DNA from: an uncultured Mediterranea sp.
Lineage (GTDB): Bacteria; Bacteroidota; Bacteroidia; Bacteroidales; Bacteroidaceae
Assembly (NCBI RefSeq): GCF_902493215.1
Contig: NZ_CABUOL010000027.1
Coordinates: forward strand, 1-31,083
DNA length: 31,083 bases
Direction of reading: 5' to 3'
The position numbers were made by a program, and so were the translations under genes. The notes beneath the pieces are model-generated. The model searched no databases and was not told the DNA's origin. It worked only from the letters and a program-made list of their open reading frames with translations. This document shows positions 1 to 8,471 of this stretch, piece after piece. Numbering within the stretch: position 1 is the stretch's first letter; each line of letters starts with the position of its first letter.

Positions 1-8
1 GACTTTTT

Positions 9-40
9 GAAGGCTTTTGTGAAGTCCTTCGTTTTTGTTT
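9..40 (+). terminator. Possible terminator hairpin of an upstream gene
   Basis: GAAGG (9-13) can pair with CCTTC (26-30) and is followed on the plus strand by a T-rich run (31-40). This would suit a plus-strand gene ending left of the window. The stem is only 5 bp, so the call is weak. Confidence 0.3.
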
Positions 41-43
41 CAG

Positions 44-128
44 CGGAGAGACAGGGATTCGAACCCCGGGTGCCTTTCAGCACAACGGTTTTCAAGACCG
101 CCGCAATCGACCACTCTGCCACCTCTCC
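44..128 (-). tRNA. tRNA-Ser (anticodon UGA)
   Basis: Read on the minus strand, an 85-nt class II tRNA folds from 128 down to 44. The acceptor stem pairs GGAGAGG with TCTCTCC (last pair G-U) and has a G discriminator at 44. The anticodon loop CTTGAAA carries TGA at plus positions 94-92, which reads UCA-type serine codons. A long variable arm and a GGTTCGAATCC T-loop are present. G discriminator and long variable arm both agree with tRNA-Ser. CCA is not encoded (43-41 read CTG), as expected in Bacteroidetes. Confidence 0.97.
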
Positions 129-229
129 AAAACTCTTTTAGGAGTACCTTTGTTTTTAAAAGGCGCTGCAAAGGTACGAATCATTTTTAAATCTGCAAAC
201 TTTTTGCCCATTTTTTCGTGAAATAATCG

Positions 230-237
230 TATTTTTG
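230..237 (+). promoter_or_regulatory. Bacteroides-type -7 element for mutS2
   Basis: TATTTTTG matches the Bacteroides sigma-ABfr -7 consensus TAnnTTTG. It lies 24 bp before the ATG at 262, so transcription would start near 244. A TTTG at 203-206 could be the -33 element, but its spacing (23 nt) is a little long. An in-frame TTG at 235 lies inside this element and therefore cannot be the start codon. Confidence 0.6.
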
Positions 238-261
238 TACGCAAAAACAGGATTGAGCCTC

Positions 262-2802
262 ATGATATATCCACAAAACTTTGAACAAAAGATAGGTTTT
301 GACCAGATCAGACAACTACTGAAAGAGAAGTGCCTCAGTACGTTAGGAGAAGAAAGAGTGAACGAAATGGCTTTCACAGACCGCTTCAATGAGGTAAACG
401 AACGACTGGAACAAACTGACGAATTCATACGCATCCTGCAGGAAGAAGACAATTTTCCTGCCCAATACTTCTTTGATGTCCGTCCCGCTCTCCGCCGTAT
501 ACGGGTGGAAGGGATGTATCTGGACGAACAGGAACTGTTTGACCTGCGACGTTCACTGGAAACGATACGGGACATCGTCCGCTTCCTGAAAGCAACGGAC
601 AACAATGAAGAGGAAACGGAAGACCTACCCTACCCCCGGCTGAACAGACTGGCAGGTGACATCAACGTCTTCCCACAACTCATTGCACGCATCAACGAAA
701 TCCTCTCGCCCTACGGCAAGATCAAGGACAACGCCTCACCTGAACTGGCACGCATCCGCCGTGAACTGGCTTCCACGATGGGAAGCATCTCGCGCTCGCT
801 GAACACTATCCTGCGCAGTGCACAAAGTGAAGGCGTAGTGGACAAGGACGTAACGCCTACCATGCGTGACGGACGACTGGTTATCCCCGTAGCACCGGCC
901 CTGAAACGAAAAATAAAGGGAATCGTTCACGACGAATCGGCCAGTGGAAAAACGGTATTTATCGAACCGGCTGAGGTGGTGGAGGCAAACAACCGCATCC
1001 GCGAACTGGAAAGCGACGAACGCCGCGAAATCATCCGCATCCTGACGGATTTCTCCAACCGGATACGGCCACAGATACCCGATGTGCTGCTTTCCTATGA
1101 ATTCCTGGCTGAAATAGACTTCATCCGTGCCAAGGCTCTGCTGGCACTACAGACCTCTGCTCTGAAACCTGTGGTCGAAGACCGGCAGGTCATTGACTGG
1201 ACCATGGCGGTGCATCCGCTCCTGCAACTGTCGCTGGCCCGCCACGGCAAGAAAGTGGTGCCGCTGGACATCGAACTGGACGACAAGCGACGCATCCTCA
1301 TTATCTCCGGACCGAATGCCGGAGGAAAGTCGGTTTGCCTGAAGACTGTCGGACTGCTGCAATACATGCTGCAATGCGGACTACCCGTACCCATGCACGA
1401 ACGCAGCCATGCAGGAATCTTCGGCAGCATCTTCATCGACATCGGCGACGAGCAGTCCATCGAAGACGACCTGAGTACCTATTCGTCTCACCTGACCAAC
1501 ATGAAAATCATGATGAAGCAGTGTAACGAACGGAGCCTCATCCTCATCGACGAATTTGGCGGAGGTACGGAGCCTCAAATAGGCGGCGCTATTGCCGAAG
1601 CAGTGCTGAAACGCTTCAACCAAAAGCGTGCTTTCGGTGTCATCACCACCCACTACCAGAACCTGAAACACTTCGCCGAAGACCACGAAGGAGTGGTGAA
1701 CGGTGCCATGCTTTACGACCGCCATCTGATGCAGGCCCTCTTCCAACTGCAGATAGGCAATCCGGGCAGTTCGTTTGCCGTGGAGATTGCACGTAAGATA
1801 GGCCTGCCCGAGGACGTCATCGCCGATGCCTCGGAAATTGTGGGTAGCGAATACATCCAAAGCGACAAGTACCTGCAGGACATCGTGCGCGACAAACGTT
1901 ACTGGGAGACCAAGCGACAGAACATCCGCCAGCGCGAAAAACAGATGGAGGAAACCATAGCCCGCTATCAGGCCGAAATGGAATCGCTGCAGAAGGAACG
2001 GAAAGAAATACTGAAGAAGGCGCGCGAAGAGGCCGAACACCTGATGCAGGAAGCCAACGCACGCATCGAGAACACCATACGTACCATCAAGGAGTCGCAA
2101 GCCGAAAAAGAGAAAACACGGCAGGCACGCCAGCAGCTGACCGACTTCCGCGAGAATCTGGAGGAAAAGACCAACCGCGAGCTGGAAGAAAAGATAGCCC
2201 GCAAAATGGAAAAGCTGAAGGAGAAGCAAAACCGCAAGAAGGAAAAAAAGAACCGACAGCCCGAAACTCCAGCTCTGTCGCCCGAAGAACAGGCGGCCCA
2301 ACAGGCACGACAGGAGGCCGAACGCCTGAAAGCCATTGTGCCCGGCAGTTATGTCCGTATCAAGGGACAGACCACCGTGGGGGAAGTGATGGAAGTGAGC
2401 GGAAAGAGTGCAGTCGTGGCTTTCGGCAGCCTGAAGACAACGGTACGCACAGAACGGCTGGAAGTGACGCAGGCACGGCCTCAGACCACACCGGCCAATG
2501 TAAAGGCAACCTTTGTCAGCAGTCAGACACAGGACAGCATGTACGAAAAGAAACTGGCCTTCAAACAGGACATCGACGTGCGCGGCATGCGCGGCGACGA
2601 AGCCCTGCAGGCAGTGACCTACTTTATCGACGATGCCATTCTGGTGGGCGTGTCGCGTGTGCGCATCCTGCACGGAACAGGCACTGGAATCCTACGTACC
2701 CTCATCCGGCAATACCTGCAAACCGTACCCGGCGTCCGCCACTTCCAGGACGAGCATGTACAGTTTGGCGGAGCAGGCATCACCGTAGTAGATTTAGATT
2801 AA
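262..2802 (+). CDS. mutS2: Endonuclease / ribosome-rescue ATPase MutS2
   Basis: The 846-residue protein has the full MutS2 architecture. An N-terminal clamp/core region precedes a MutS-type ATPase with Walker A GPNAGGKS at about 350-357 and Walker B LILIDEFGGGTEP with D430-E431. A long charged coiled coil runs from about 550 to 680, followed by a KOW-like stretch. A C-terminal Smr domain carries DVRG (772-775) and LHGTGTG (803-809). Family knowledge: MutS2 has been linked to suppression of recombination and, in Bacillus, to splitting collided ribosomes, with the Smr domain as nuclease. The ATG at 262 follows the -7 element at 230. sdaA starts 32 bp downstream on the same strand, so the two may be co-transcribed. 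Length is slightly above the usual 780-800 residues, mostly in the coiled coil. Confidence 0.95.
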   Translation: MIYPQNFEQKIGFDQIRQLLKEKCLSTLGEERVNEMAFTDRFNEVNERLEQTDEFIRILQEEDNFPAQYFFDVRPALRRIRVEGMYLDEQELFDLRRSLETIRDIVRFLKATDNNEEETEDLPYPRLNRLAGDINVFPQLIARINEILSPYGKIKDNASPELARIRRELASTMGSISRSLNTILRSAQSEGVVDKDVTPTMRDGRLVIPVAPALKRKIKGIVHDESASGKTVFIEPAEVVEANNRIRELESDERREIIRILTDFSNRIRPQIPDVLLSYEFLAEIDFIRAKALLALQTSALKPVVEDRQVIDWTMAVHPLLQLSLARHGKKVVPLDIELDDKRRILIISGPNAGGKSVCLKTVGLLQYMLQCGLPVPMHERSHAGIFGSIFIDIGDEQSIEDDLSTYSSHLTNMKIMMKQCNERSLILIDEFGGGTEPQIGGAIAEAVLKRFNQKRAFGVITTHYQNLKHFAEDHEGVVNGAMLYDRHLMQALFQLQIGNPGSSFAVEIARKIGLPEDVIADASEIVGSEYIQSDKYLQDIVRDKRYWETKRQNIRQREKQMEETIARYQAEMESLQKERKEILKKAREEAEHLMQEANARIENTIRTIKESQAEKEKTRQARQQLTDFRENLEEKTNRELEEKIARKMEKLKEKQNRKKEKKNRQPETPALSPEEQAAQQARQEAERLKAIVPGSYVRIKGQTTVGEVMEVSGKSAVVAFGSLKTTVRTERLEVTQARPQTTPANVKATFVSSQTQDSMYEKKLAFKQDIDVRGMRGDEALQAVTYFIDDAILVGVSRVRILHGTGTGILRTLIRQYLQTVPGVRHFQDEHVQFGGAGITVVDLD

Positions 2803-2834
2803 TTCATTAAAAAACCATAACCATAGATAACCCT

Positions 2835-4046
2835 ATGAAATCAATCAAAGAACTTTACCGCATCGGCACAGGCCCTTCGAGCAGCCACACCATGGGACCA
2901 CGCAAGGCAGCCGAAATCTTCCTGCAACGGCACCCCGAAGCCGCTGCTTTCCAAGTAACCCTCTATGGCAGCCTGGCCGCCACCGGCAAAGGTCACATGA
3001 CCAACGTGGCCATTACCGAAACGCTGCAACCGGCCGCACCGGTAGAAATCATCTGGGAACCCAAAATCTTCCTGCCCTTCCATCCTAACGGCATGAAGTT
3101 CGTTTCGCTGGATGCGGAAGGAAAAGTGACCGACTCGTGGACAGTGTTCAGCGTAGGAGGAGGTGCCCTGGCCGAAGAAAGCGACGGCAAGGCATCGGTC
3201 AATACACCCGACGTATATGAAATGAACCACCTGACGGAAATCCTGCACTGGTGCGAACGTACAGGCAAAAGTTACTGGGAATATGTGAAAGAGTGTGAGG
3301 ATAGCGACATCTGGGATTACCTGGCCGAAGTATGGGAAACGATGAAAGCCTCCGTCCGCCGCGGACTGGAGAATGAAGGCGTACTGCCCGGCCCGCTGAA
3401 CCTGCGCCGCAAAGCGTCGACCTACTACATACGTGCCCGCGGCTACAAGGCTTCTCTCCAGAGCCGAGGACTGGTCTTCGCCTACGCCCTGGCCGTAAGC
3501 GAAGAGAACGCGGCAGGAGGCACCATCGTGACAGCCCCCACCTGCGGTTCGTGCGGCGTAGTTCCTGCCGTGCTCTATCATCTCCAGCAGAGCCGCGAGT
3601 TTTCCGACATCCGTATCCTGCGTGCATTGGCCACAGCCGGACTCATCGGCAACATTGTGAAGCAGAATGCCTCCATCTCGGGTGCCGAAGCCGGATGCCA
3701 GGCCGAAGTAGGTACTGCCTGTTCCATGGCCTCGGCTGCAGCCAACCAGCTGTTCGGCGGAAGCCCGGCACAGATTGAATATGCGGCTGAAATGGGACTG
3801 GAACATCACCTGGGCATGACGTGCGACCCCGTATGCGGACTGGTTCAGATACCCTGTATCGAACGCAACGCCTACGCCGCAGCCCGTGCACTGGATGCCA
3901 ATCTCTACTCGTCGTTTACCGACGGTATGCACCGCGTTTCGTTTGACAAGGTAGTCGAAGTGATGAAACAGACCGGTAACGACCTGCCCTCGCTCTACAA
4001 GGAAACCAGCGAAGGCGGGCTGGCAAAGGACTACAAACCTATGTAA
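2835..4046 (+). CDS. sdaA: L-serine dehydratase, iron-sulfur type, single chain
   Basis: This enzyme deaminates L-serine to pyruvate and ammonia using a [4Fe-4S] cluster as Lewis acid. The 403 residues hold a beta domain opening with GPSSSHTMGP (13-22) and an alpha domain from about 180. Three cysteines have the spacing of known cluster ligands: C288 (GCQAEVG), C330 (TCDPVCG) and C341 (IPC), 42 and 11 residues apart. APTCGSCG lies at 234-241. The chain ends DYKPM and lacks the C-terminal cysteine that caps the cluster in the Legionella enzyme; it is also about 50 residues shorter than E. coli SdaA. The ATG at 2835 lies 32 bp after mutS2, with no clear promoter between them. Confidence 0.95.
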   Translation: MKSIKELYRIGTGPSSSHTMGPRKAAEIFLQRHPEAAAFQVTLYGSLAATGKGHMTNVAITETLQPAAPVEIIWEPKIFLPFHPNGMKFVSLDAEGKVTDSWTVFSVGGGALAEESDGKASVNTPDVYEMNHLTEILHWCERTGKSYWEYVKECEDSDIWDYLAEVWETMKASVRRGLENEGVLPGPLNLRRKASTYYIRARGYKASLQSRGLVFAYALAVSEENAAGGTIVTAPTCGSCGVVPAVLYHLQQSREFSDIRILRALATAGLIGNIVKQNASISGAEAGCQAEVGTACSMASAAANQLFGGSPAQIEYAAEMGLEHHLGMTCDPVCGLVQIPCIERNAYAAARALDANLYSSFTDGMHRVSFDKVVEVMKQTGNDLPSLYKETSEGGLAKDYKPM

Positions 4047-4055
4047 CAAGTTCCA

Positions 4056-4230
4056 CTGCATAAGCTTTGCACAAGAACTGCATAAGCTTTGCACAAGAAC
4101 TGCATAAGCTTTGCACAAGAACTGCATAAGCTTTGCACAAGAACTGCATAAGCTTTGCACAAGAACTGCATAAGCTTTGCACAAGAACTGCATAAGCTTT
4201 GCACAAGAACTGCAAAGGCTTTGCGGAGAT
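4056..4230. repeat. 22-bp tandem repeat, seven perfect copies plus one diverged copy
   Basis: Seven identical 22-bp units start at 4056, 4078, 4100, 4122, 4144, 4166 and 4188. An eighth diverged unit begins at 4210 and merges into a hairpin. Each unit can be viewed as a 15-bp imperfect dyad TGCATAAGCTTTGCA (outer TGCA pairs with TGCA, HindIII site AAGCTT inside) plus the spacer CAAGAAC. The array sits between the convergent ends of sdaA and the PepSY-like gene. Because 22 is not a multiple of 3, it opens a spurious reading frame on the minus strand. The perfect identity of the copies points to recent amplification or gene conversion. Confidence 0.95.
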
Positions 4231-4246
4231 ACCGCAAAGCCTTTGC
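4212..4246. terminator. Perfect 15-bp hairpin between convergent genes
   Basis: The 15 bases at 4212-4226 are exactly complementary to 4232-4246, with loop AGATA. The left arm, GCAAAGGCTTTGCGG, resembles the array unit next to it, so the hairpin may have arisen from that repeat. It lies 165 bp after the sdaA stop and 30 bp after the PepSY-like gene's stop on the other strand. No long T-run follows on either side, so efficient intrinsic termination is uncertain. Confidence 0.6.
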
Positions 4247-4275
4247 CTAATATTTGATGCCTATTGGACGCAGCA

Positions 4276-4713
4276 TCAGTCGTCAATGTCTATCAGTTGT
4301 CCTTTCTTGTTGAACTTCAGAGAAAGGCGGTTACTCAGTTCCACTTCGGTCTCGCCGCGGTCGCGCTCTATCTTGTGATAGACCACTCCTGGATATTGCG
4401 CATCGACAAAACTCTGTATATAGTCCGGAACCAGTGCCTTGGGCAGTTCGCCACGCTTGCAGTCCACCTCTTCCCAGTTGCCCTTCCCGTCGAACTCAAT
4501 CTTCGTGCGGTCGGTCATCACCACTTCGTATTTCTTCGACAGAAATTCACTTTCTACCTTTATATAAGAAATCTGCCGGTTCTCAAAATGCTGTTTCAGA
4601 AATGTCTGAGCCGCTGCAGGCAGTTCTTTGGGGTTCATGGTTATCACATCACGGGCTATGCCGAACTGAACGGCTACCACCATCATCAGCAGGAATGCAA
4701 TCATCTTTTTCAT
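4276..4713 (-). CDS. Secreted PepSY-like (DUF2874-type) protein
   Basis: A signal peptide of about 20 residues (KKM followed by a hydrophobic stretch ending GIA) precedes a 125-residue mature protein. The mature part holds two similar halves of about 60 residues. Each begins with ELP and a helix (LPAAAQTFLKQHF, LPKALVPDYIQSF) and ends in a strand pair with F-(D/N)-xKG. This is the layout of the PepSY-like family common in Bacteroidetes. A good ribosome-binding site, AAGGAG, stands about 8 nt before the ATG. The gene follows the response regulator and kinase on the same strand after 113 bp, so the protein may be a periplasmic target or sensor partner of that system. That link is inference; the biochemical function is unknown. 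Confidence 0.8.
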   Translation of the reverse strand: MKKMIAFLLMMVVAVQFGIARDVITMNPKELPAAAQTFLKQHFENRQISYIKVESEFLSKKYEVVMTDRTKIEFDGKGNWEEVDCKRGELPKALVPDYIQSFVDAQYPGVVYHKIERDRGETEVELSNRLSLKFNKKGQLIDIDD

Positions 4714-4826
4714 ACTTCTTTCTCCTTTTTATAAATTAATACTGTTTTCATTGTTTATCTGCTGCAAAGTAAACAGGTGATTTGGGAAAGAATTGGGAAA
4801 AACAGAACACTTTTGCCGAATTTACA

Positions 4827-6098
4827 CTATTTAACCAAGGAAAAGACATGCATCCCCTCTTCCCAACGATACATCAGACGGAGCGAACAGCCCGAAGCGA
4901 TGGCTTCGCTGATGGCCAGTCCCAACCCTGTAGAATCCTTCTTGCGGTCTACACTGTGGGCAAAACGCTTGAACAGCTGCGAAGCATCCAGCGGAGCTGT
5001 TCCACTGTTCTTCACAACCAGCGAAGCGGAAGAAGTTTCCACCACCAGACGCCCTCCTTCCGGACTGTGCACCAAGGCATTCTTCACCAGATTGGTTACA
5101 AGGATATGGGCCAGTGAAGCGTTGCAGCGAATCACGAAAGGCTGTTCGCCCTTCACACGTTCCAGATTTATCTGCTTATGTTCGTATACCTCCATAAGGT
5201 CGGGCAGCAGTTCGTCCAGCAGTTCGTCCACGCATACATCTTCGGTTTCGGCATACTGGCCGTTTTCGATGCGCGACAACAGCAACAGTGCTTTGTTCAA
5301 CTTGACCGCACGCCCCAGCGTGGCATAAATGGCGTCGAGTTCCTTCAGCTGCTCTTCGGTCATACCTTCACTTTCGGCCAGCAATTCCAGCTTGCCACGG
5401 GCGATGGCCAATGGAGTCTGCAGTTCGTGCGAAGCATTTTCTATGAACTGCTTCTGTTCTTCGTAAGCTTTATGGCTGCGGTTTGCCATGTCACAGGCCA
5501 CCTCGCCCAGCAGGCGGAATTCCCGGATATTGGTAGCATTCTCCAACGGCGGAACCTCCGCCCCCGGATGCAGGTGCTGCAACCAGTCCATCAGCTGATT
5601 CATCGGACGGAAAATCTTCTGAAGAATGAGCCGCGTACCGATGGCAGTGCAGCACAGGAAGAGAACGAACAATACCGCCAGATACCAGAACATGGCATTG
5701 GCCATGTCGTCGCGCTCAAGAGTGGAAATCATCAGCTCCAGTTCGTAAAACTGTCCGTCGGGCATGCGGAAAGCCGTGCGGTAGACACGCACCGGCTCAT
5801 GTTCGTCTTCGCTCTCGACATAAACCAGCGAATCGTAGAACATGTCGCGGTAGTTCTCACCCTCCTCTACCGAAAGAGGATGAAAATAATAGAATGACAT
5901 CAGATTCCCCTCCGTTTCCAGAACACTCTCGTCGTAGAGGGCATTGTTGATGATAATCTGGGCATAATTCTCCAGCGTGTCGTCCGTTTCATCCATCAGT
6001 TCGTACAAGATGGTATAATAGAACAGCACGCCCCACACTGCCATCAGAGCCAACAGCCACAGGGACAGTTTGCGGTATGTGTAATGGAGCAACTTCAT
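4827..6098 (-). CDS. Sensor histidine kinase
   Basis: This 423-residue inner-membrane kinase has TM1 at about 11-31, an extracytoplasmic domain of about 100 residues and TM2 at about 136-158. The HisKA domain carries phospho-acceptor H224 (NASHELQTPL). The ATPase domain has an N-box NLVKNALVHS (336-345) and a G-box STGLGLAIS (389-397). The usual DxGxG G1 motif is reduced to NSGTA (364-368), as in several short Bacteroidetes kinases. Its ATG overlaps the stop of the response regulator by 4 nt (ATGA), so the two are translationally coupled. It should phosphorylate that regulator. The sensory domain is acidic (YVESEDEHE near 93-101), which would suit a cation or peptide ligand, but the signal is not known. 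Confidence 0.93.
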   Translation of the reverse strand: MKLLHYTYRKLSLWLLALMAVWGVLFYYTILYELMDETDDTLENYAQIIINNALYDESVLETEGNLMSFYYFHPLSVEEGENYRDMFYDSLVYVESEDEHEPVRVYRTAFRMPDGQFYELELMISTLERDDMANAMFWYLAVLFVLFLCCTAIGTRLILQKIFRPMNQLMDWLQHLHPGAEVPPLENATNIREFRLLGEVACDMANRSHKAYEEQKQFIENASHELQTPLAIARGKLELLAESEGMTEEQLKELDAIYATLGRAVKLNKALLLLSRIENGQYAETEDVCVDELLDELLPDLMEVYEHKQINLERVKGEQPFVIRCNASLAHILVTNLVKNALVHSPEGGRLVVETSSASLVVKNSGTAPLDASQLFKRFAHSVDRKKDSTGLGLAISEAIASGCSLRLMYRWEEGMHVFSLVK

Positions 6099-6772
6099 AC
6101 TTCCGCCAGTTTATAGCCGAACCCGTATACCGCCTTCACTTCGATGGTGGCTCCGGCCAGTTTCAATTTCTTGCGCAGATTCTTCACCTGCGAGTAGATG
6201 AAGTCCAGCGAGTCGGCCTGGTCAATGTTGTCACCCCAGACAGATTCGGCCAGACTCATGCGGTTGATGACGCGGTTGGGATTGGCCACAAAATAATAGA
6301 GCAGGTCAAACTCCTTACGGTTGAGCTGCAGGGGTACTCCCCCCACCTCCACCTGCCGCTTGTCAGGATAGAGCACCACATTACCCATCGTCACACTGGT
6401 GTCGCCGTTGTTCTGCCGGCGGCGTATCAGCGACTTCACACGGGCATTCAGTTCGGCCAGATGGAAAGGCTTGGTCAGATAGTCGTCAGCCCCGAGTTCG
6501 AGTCCGTCTACCTTGTCGTCCAGCGAATCCTTGGCCGAAATAATCAGCACACTGTCACTGCGCCGCAAGCGTTTCAGTTCGCGCAGCAAGTCCAGACCAC
6601 TTCCGCCCGGCAACATGATGTCCAGCAGGATGCAGTCGTAATCATAGTCATTGACCTTGTCGAATGCCGAATGATAGTCTGCGGCGGTTTCGACAACAAA
6701 CTTCTCTTTCAGGAGCGACGTGCGGATGGTTTCGCGCAGGTCCTGTTCGTCTTCTACTACTAATATCTTCAT
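6095..6772 (-). CDS. OmpR/PhoB-family response regulator
   Basis: The 225-residue protein starts MKILVVEDEQDL. The receiver domain has acidic pocket E8-D9, phospho-acceptor D51 (LLDIMLPGGSG), a conserved switch residue near S79 and K101 (LTKPF). A winged-helix DNA-binding domain follows (about 125-223) with LNRKEFDLLYYF and a C-terminal AVYGFGYKL hairpin. The frame stays open upstream to 6928, but that extension encodes a hydrophobic stretch not found in the family, so the ATG at 6772 is preferred. A TAGTTTTG match to the -7 element (6785-6778) lies very close to this ATG and would give an almost leaderless transcript, so the promoter is unresolved. Confidence 0.94.
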   Translation of the reverse strand: MKILVVEDEQDLRETIRTSLLKEKFVVETAADYHSAFDKVNDYDYDCILLDIMLPGGSGLDLLRELKRLRRSDSVLIISAKDSLDDKVDGLELGADDYLTKPFHLAELNARVKSLIRRRQNNGDTSVTMGNVVLYPDKRQVEVGGVPLQLNRKEFDLLYYFVANPNRVINRMSLAESVWGDNIDQADSLDFIYSQVKNLRKKLKLAGATIEVKAVYGFGYKLAEV

Positions 6773-6968
6773 GTCAGCAAAACTAAAGCATAATACTGGA
6801 AAGATTCTGTAAAGAACCGAACAAAGAAAACAAAAAATACGCCGCCGTCCAAGCGAAACAAGGGGAAATAACAGAACTCCAAGCAAGAAAAGAAGCTGAA
6901 AGAAGCGCAAAACAGACATTAAAAACAAAATATTTGCAGAAATATGACAGTATTTTAATTTTTATCCA

Positions 6969-6976
6969 TACATTTG
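6969..6976 (+). promoter_or_regulatory. -7 element for trpB
   Basis: TACATTTG matches TAnnTTTG and lies 28 bp before the trpB ATG. No TTTG sits at the usual 19-21 bp upstream; the nearest (6933-6936) is 32 bp away. No tryptophan leader peptide or T-box is visible in the short leader. Confidence 0.5.
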
Positions 6977-7004
6977 GACGAACAATTTCTAAAAAGTAAT
7001 CACT

Positions 7005-8375
7005 ATGAGCAAACGAACGAAAAGATTTCTCCTGACGGAAGACGAAATACCACAGTATTGGTATAACATACAGGCCGACATGGTAAACAAGCCCATGCCG
7101 CCACTCAACCCTGCCACACACGAACCGCTGAAGCCGGAAGACATGTATCCCATCTTTGCCAAGGAACTGTGCCACCAGGAACTGAACCAGACCGACCCGT
7201 GGATTGAAATTCCCGAGGAGGTACGCGAGATGTACAAGTACTACCGCAGTACCCCGCTGGTACGTGCCTATGGACTGGAGGAGGCTTTGGGCACGCCGGC
7301 ACATATCTACTTCAAGAACGAGAGTGTCAGCCCCATGGGTTCCCACAAGCTGAATTCGGCCATCCCGCAGGCCTACTACTGCAAAAAGGAAGGGGTGACC
7401 AACGTAACGACCGAAACCGGTGCCGGACAATGGGGAGCCTCGTTGGCCTACGCAGCCCGTCTCTTCGGACTGGAAGCCGCCGTCTATCAGGTAAAGATCA
7501 GCTATGAGCAGAAGCCCTACCGCCGCAGCATCATGCAAACCTACGGAGCACAAGTTACTCCGTCGCCCTCCATGTCGACCCGCGCCGGCAAGGATATCCT
7601 GACCGCACATCCCAACCATCAGGGTTCGCTGGGAACGGCTATTTCAGAGGCCATCGAGCTGGCACGCACCACACCCAACTGTAAATACACGCTGGGCTCC
7701 GTACTGAGTCACGTAACGTTGCACCAGACAGTTATCGGCCTGGAAGCCGAGAAACAGATGGCAATGGCCGGCGAATATCCGGACATGGTCATTGCCTGCT
7801 TCGGCGGAGGATCCAATTTCGGCGGTATCGCTTTCCCCTTCCTGCGCCACAACATTCTGGAAGGAAAGACTACCCGCTTCATCGCTGCCGAACCTGCTTC
7901 GTGTCCCAAGCTGACACGCGGCAAATTCCAGTATGACTTCGGTGACGAGGCCGGCTATACACCACTGCTACCCATGTTTACGCTGGGACACAATTTTGCT
8001 CCTGCCAACATTCACGCAGGAGGCCTGCGCTACCACGGAGCCGGCGTCATCGTATCACAACTGCTGAAGGACCATCTGATGGAAGCTGTAGACATCCAGC
8101 AACTGGAGTCGTTCGAGGCCGGCTGTCTGTTTGCCCGTGTAGAAGGCATCATCCCCGCTCCCGAATCGTGCCATGCCATTGCAGCTACCATCCGTGAGGC
8201 CAACAAGTGTAAGGAAACGGGTGAAGAGAAAGTGATTCTGTTCAACCTTTCGGGACACGGCCTCATCGACATGGCTTCGTATGACAAATATCTGGCCGGC
8301 GACCTGGTGAACTATACCCTTACCGACGACGACATCCAGAAGAATCTGGACGAAATCAACAAGCTGGACAAATGA
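7005..8375 (+). CDS. trpB: Tryptophan synthase beta chain-like protein (TrpB2 type)
   Basis: This PLP enzyme makes tryptophan from indole and L-serine. At 456 residues it is longer than the ordinary TrpB of about 400, with the extended N-terminus typical of the TrpB2 group. The PLP lysine is K115 in GSHKLNSA. The substrate loop is ETGAGQWG (137-144) and the PLP phosphate loop GGGSNF (268-273). No trpA or other trp gene is adjacent. TrpB2 enzymes are known to act without TrpA, often as indole salvage enzymes, which fits a stand-alone gene in an indole-rich gut setting; that role is inferred. A strong hairpin ends the unit at 8408. Confidence 0.93.
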   Translation: MSKRTKRFLLTEDEIPQYWYNIQADMVNKPMPPLNPATHEPLKPEDMYPIFAKELCHQELNQTDPWIEIPEEVREMYKYYRSTPLVRAYGLEEALGTPAHIYFKNESVSPMGSHKLNSAIPQAYYCKKEGVTNVTTETGAGQWGASLAYAARLFGLEAAVYQVKISYEQKPYRRSIMQTYGAQVTPSPSMSTRAGKDILTAHPNHQGSLGTAISEAIELARTTPNCKYTLGSVLSHVTLHQTVIGLEAEKQMAMAGEYPDMVIACFGGGSNFGGIAFPFLRHNILEGKTTRFIAAEPASCPKLTRGKFQYDFGDEAGYTPLLPMFTLGHNFAPANIHAGGLRYHGAGVIVSQLLKDHLMEAVDIQQLESFEAGCLFARVEGIIPAPESCHAIAATIREANKCKETGEEKVILFNLSGHGLIDMASYDKYLAGDLVNYTLTDDDIQKNLDEINKLDK

Positions 8376-8407
8376 TACAGACGAACAGGCATTGTCCAAC
8401 AATAATT

Positions 8408-8457
8408 GATAAAGAAAGAGGCTGTAGCGTGATTACGCTACAGCCTCTTTCTTTATC
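8408..8457. terminator. Bidirectional terminator, 22-bp perfect stem
   Basis: Bases 8408-8429 pair perfectly with 8436-8457 around the loop TGATTA. The stem ends in AAAGAAAG on the left and CTTTCTTT on the right, so each strand finishes in a T-rich run. It lies between the convergent trpB and the Spy-like gene and would serve both. Confidence 0.9.
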
Positions 8458-8471
8458 TGCTCATTCCTTTT

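Noticed and set aside
1381..2673. Minus-strand open frame of 430 codons opposite mutS2
   Set aside because: Antisense shadow of a high-GC coding region; low-complexity composition and no recognisable domain.
2841..4286. Long minus-strand open frame across sdaA and the 22-bp array, with repeated LCSSCAKLMQ segments
   Set aside because: The repeat appears protein-like only because three 22-bp units make 66 bp; the rest is antisense to sdaA.
6773..6928. Hydrophobic N-terminal extension of the response regulator
   Set aside because: Regulators of this family begin directly at the receiver domain (MKILVVEDE); a membrane helix there has no precedent, and no promoter supports it.
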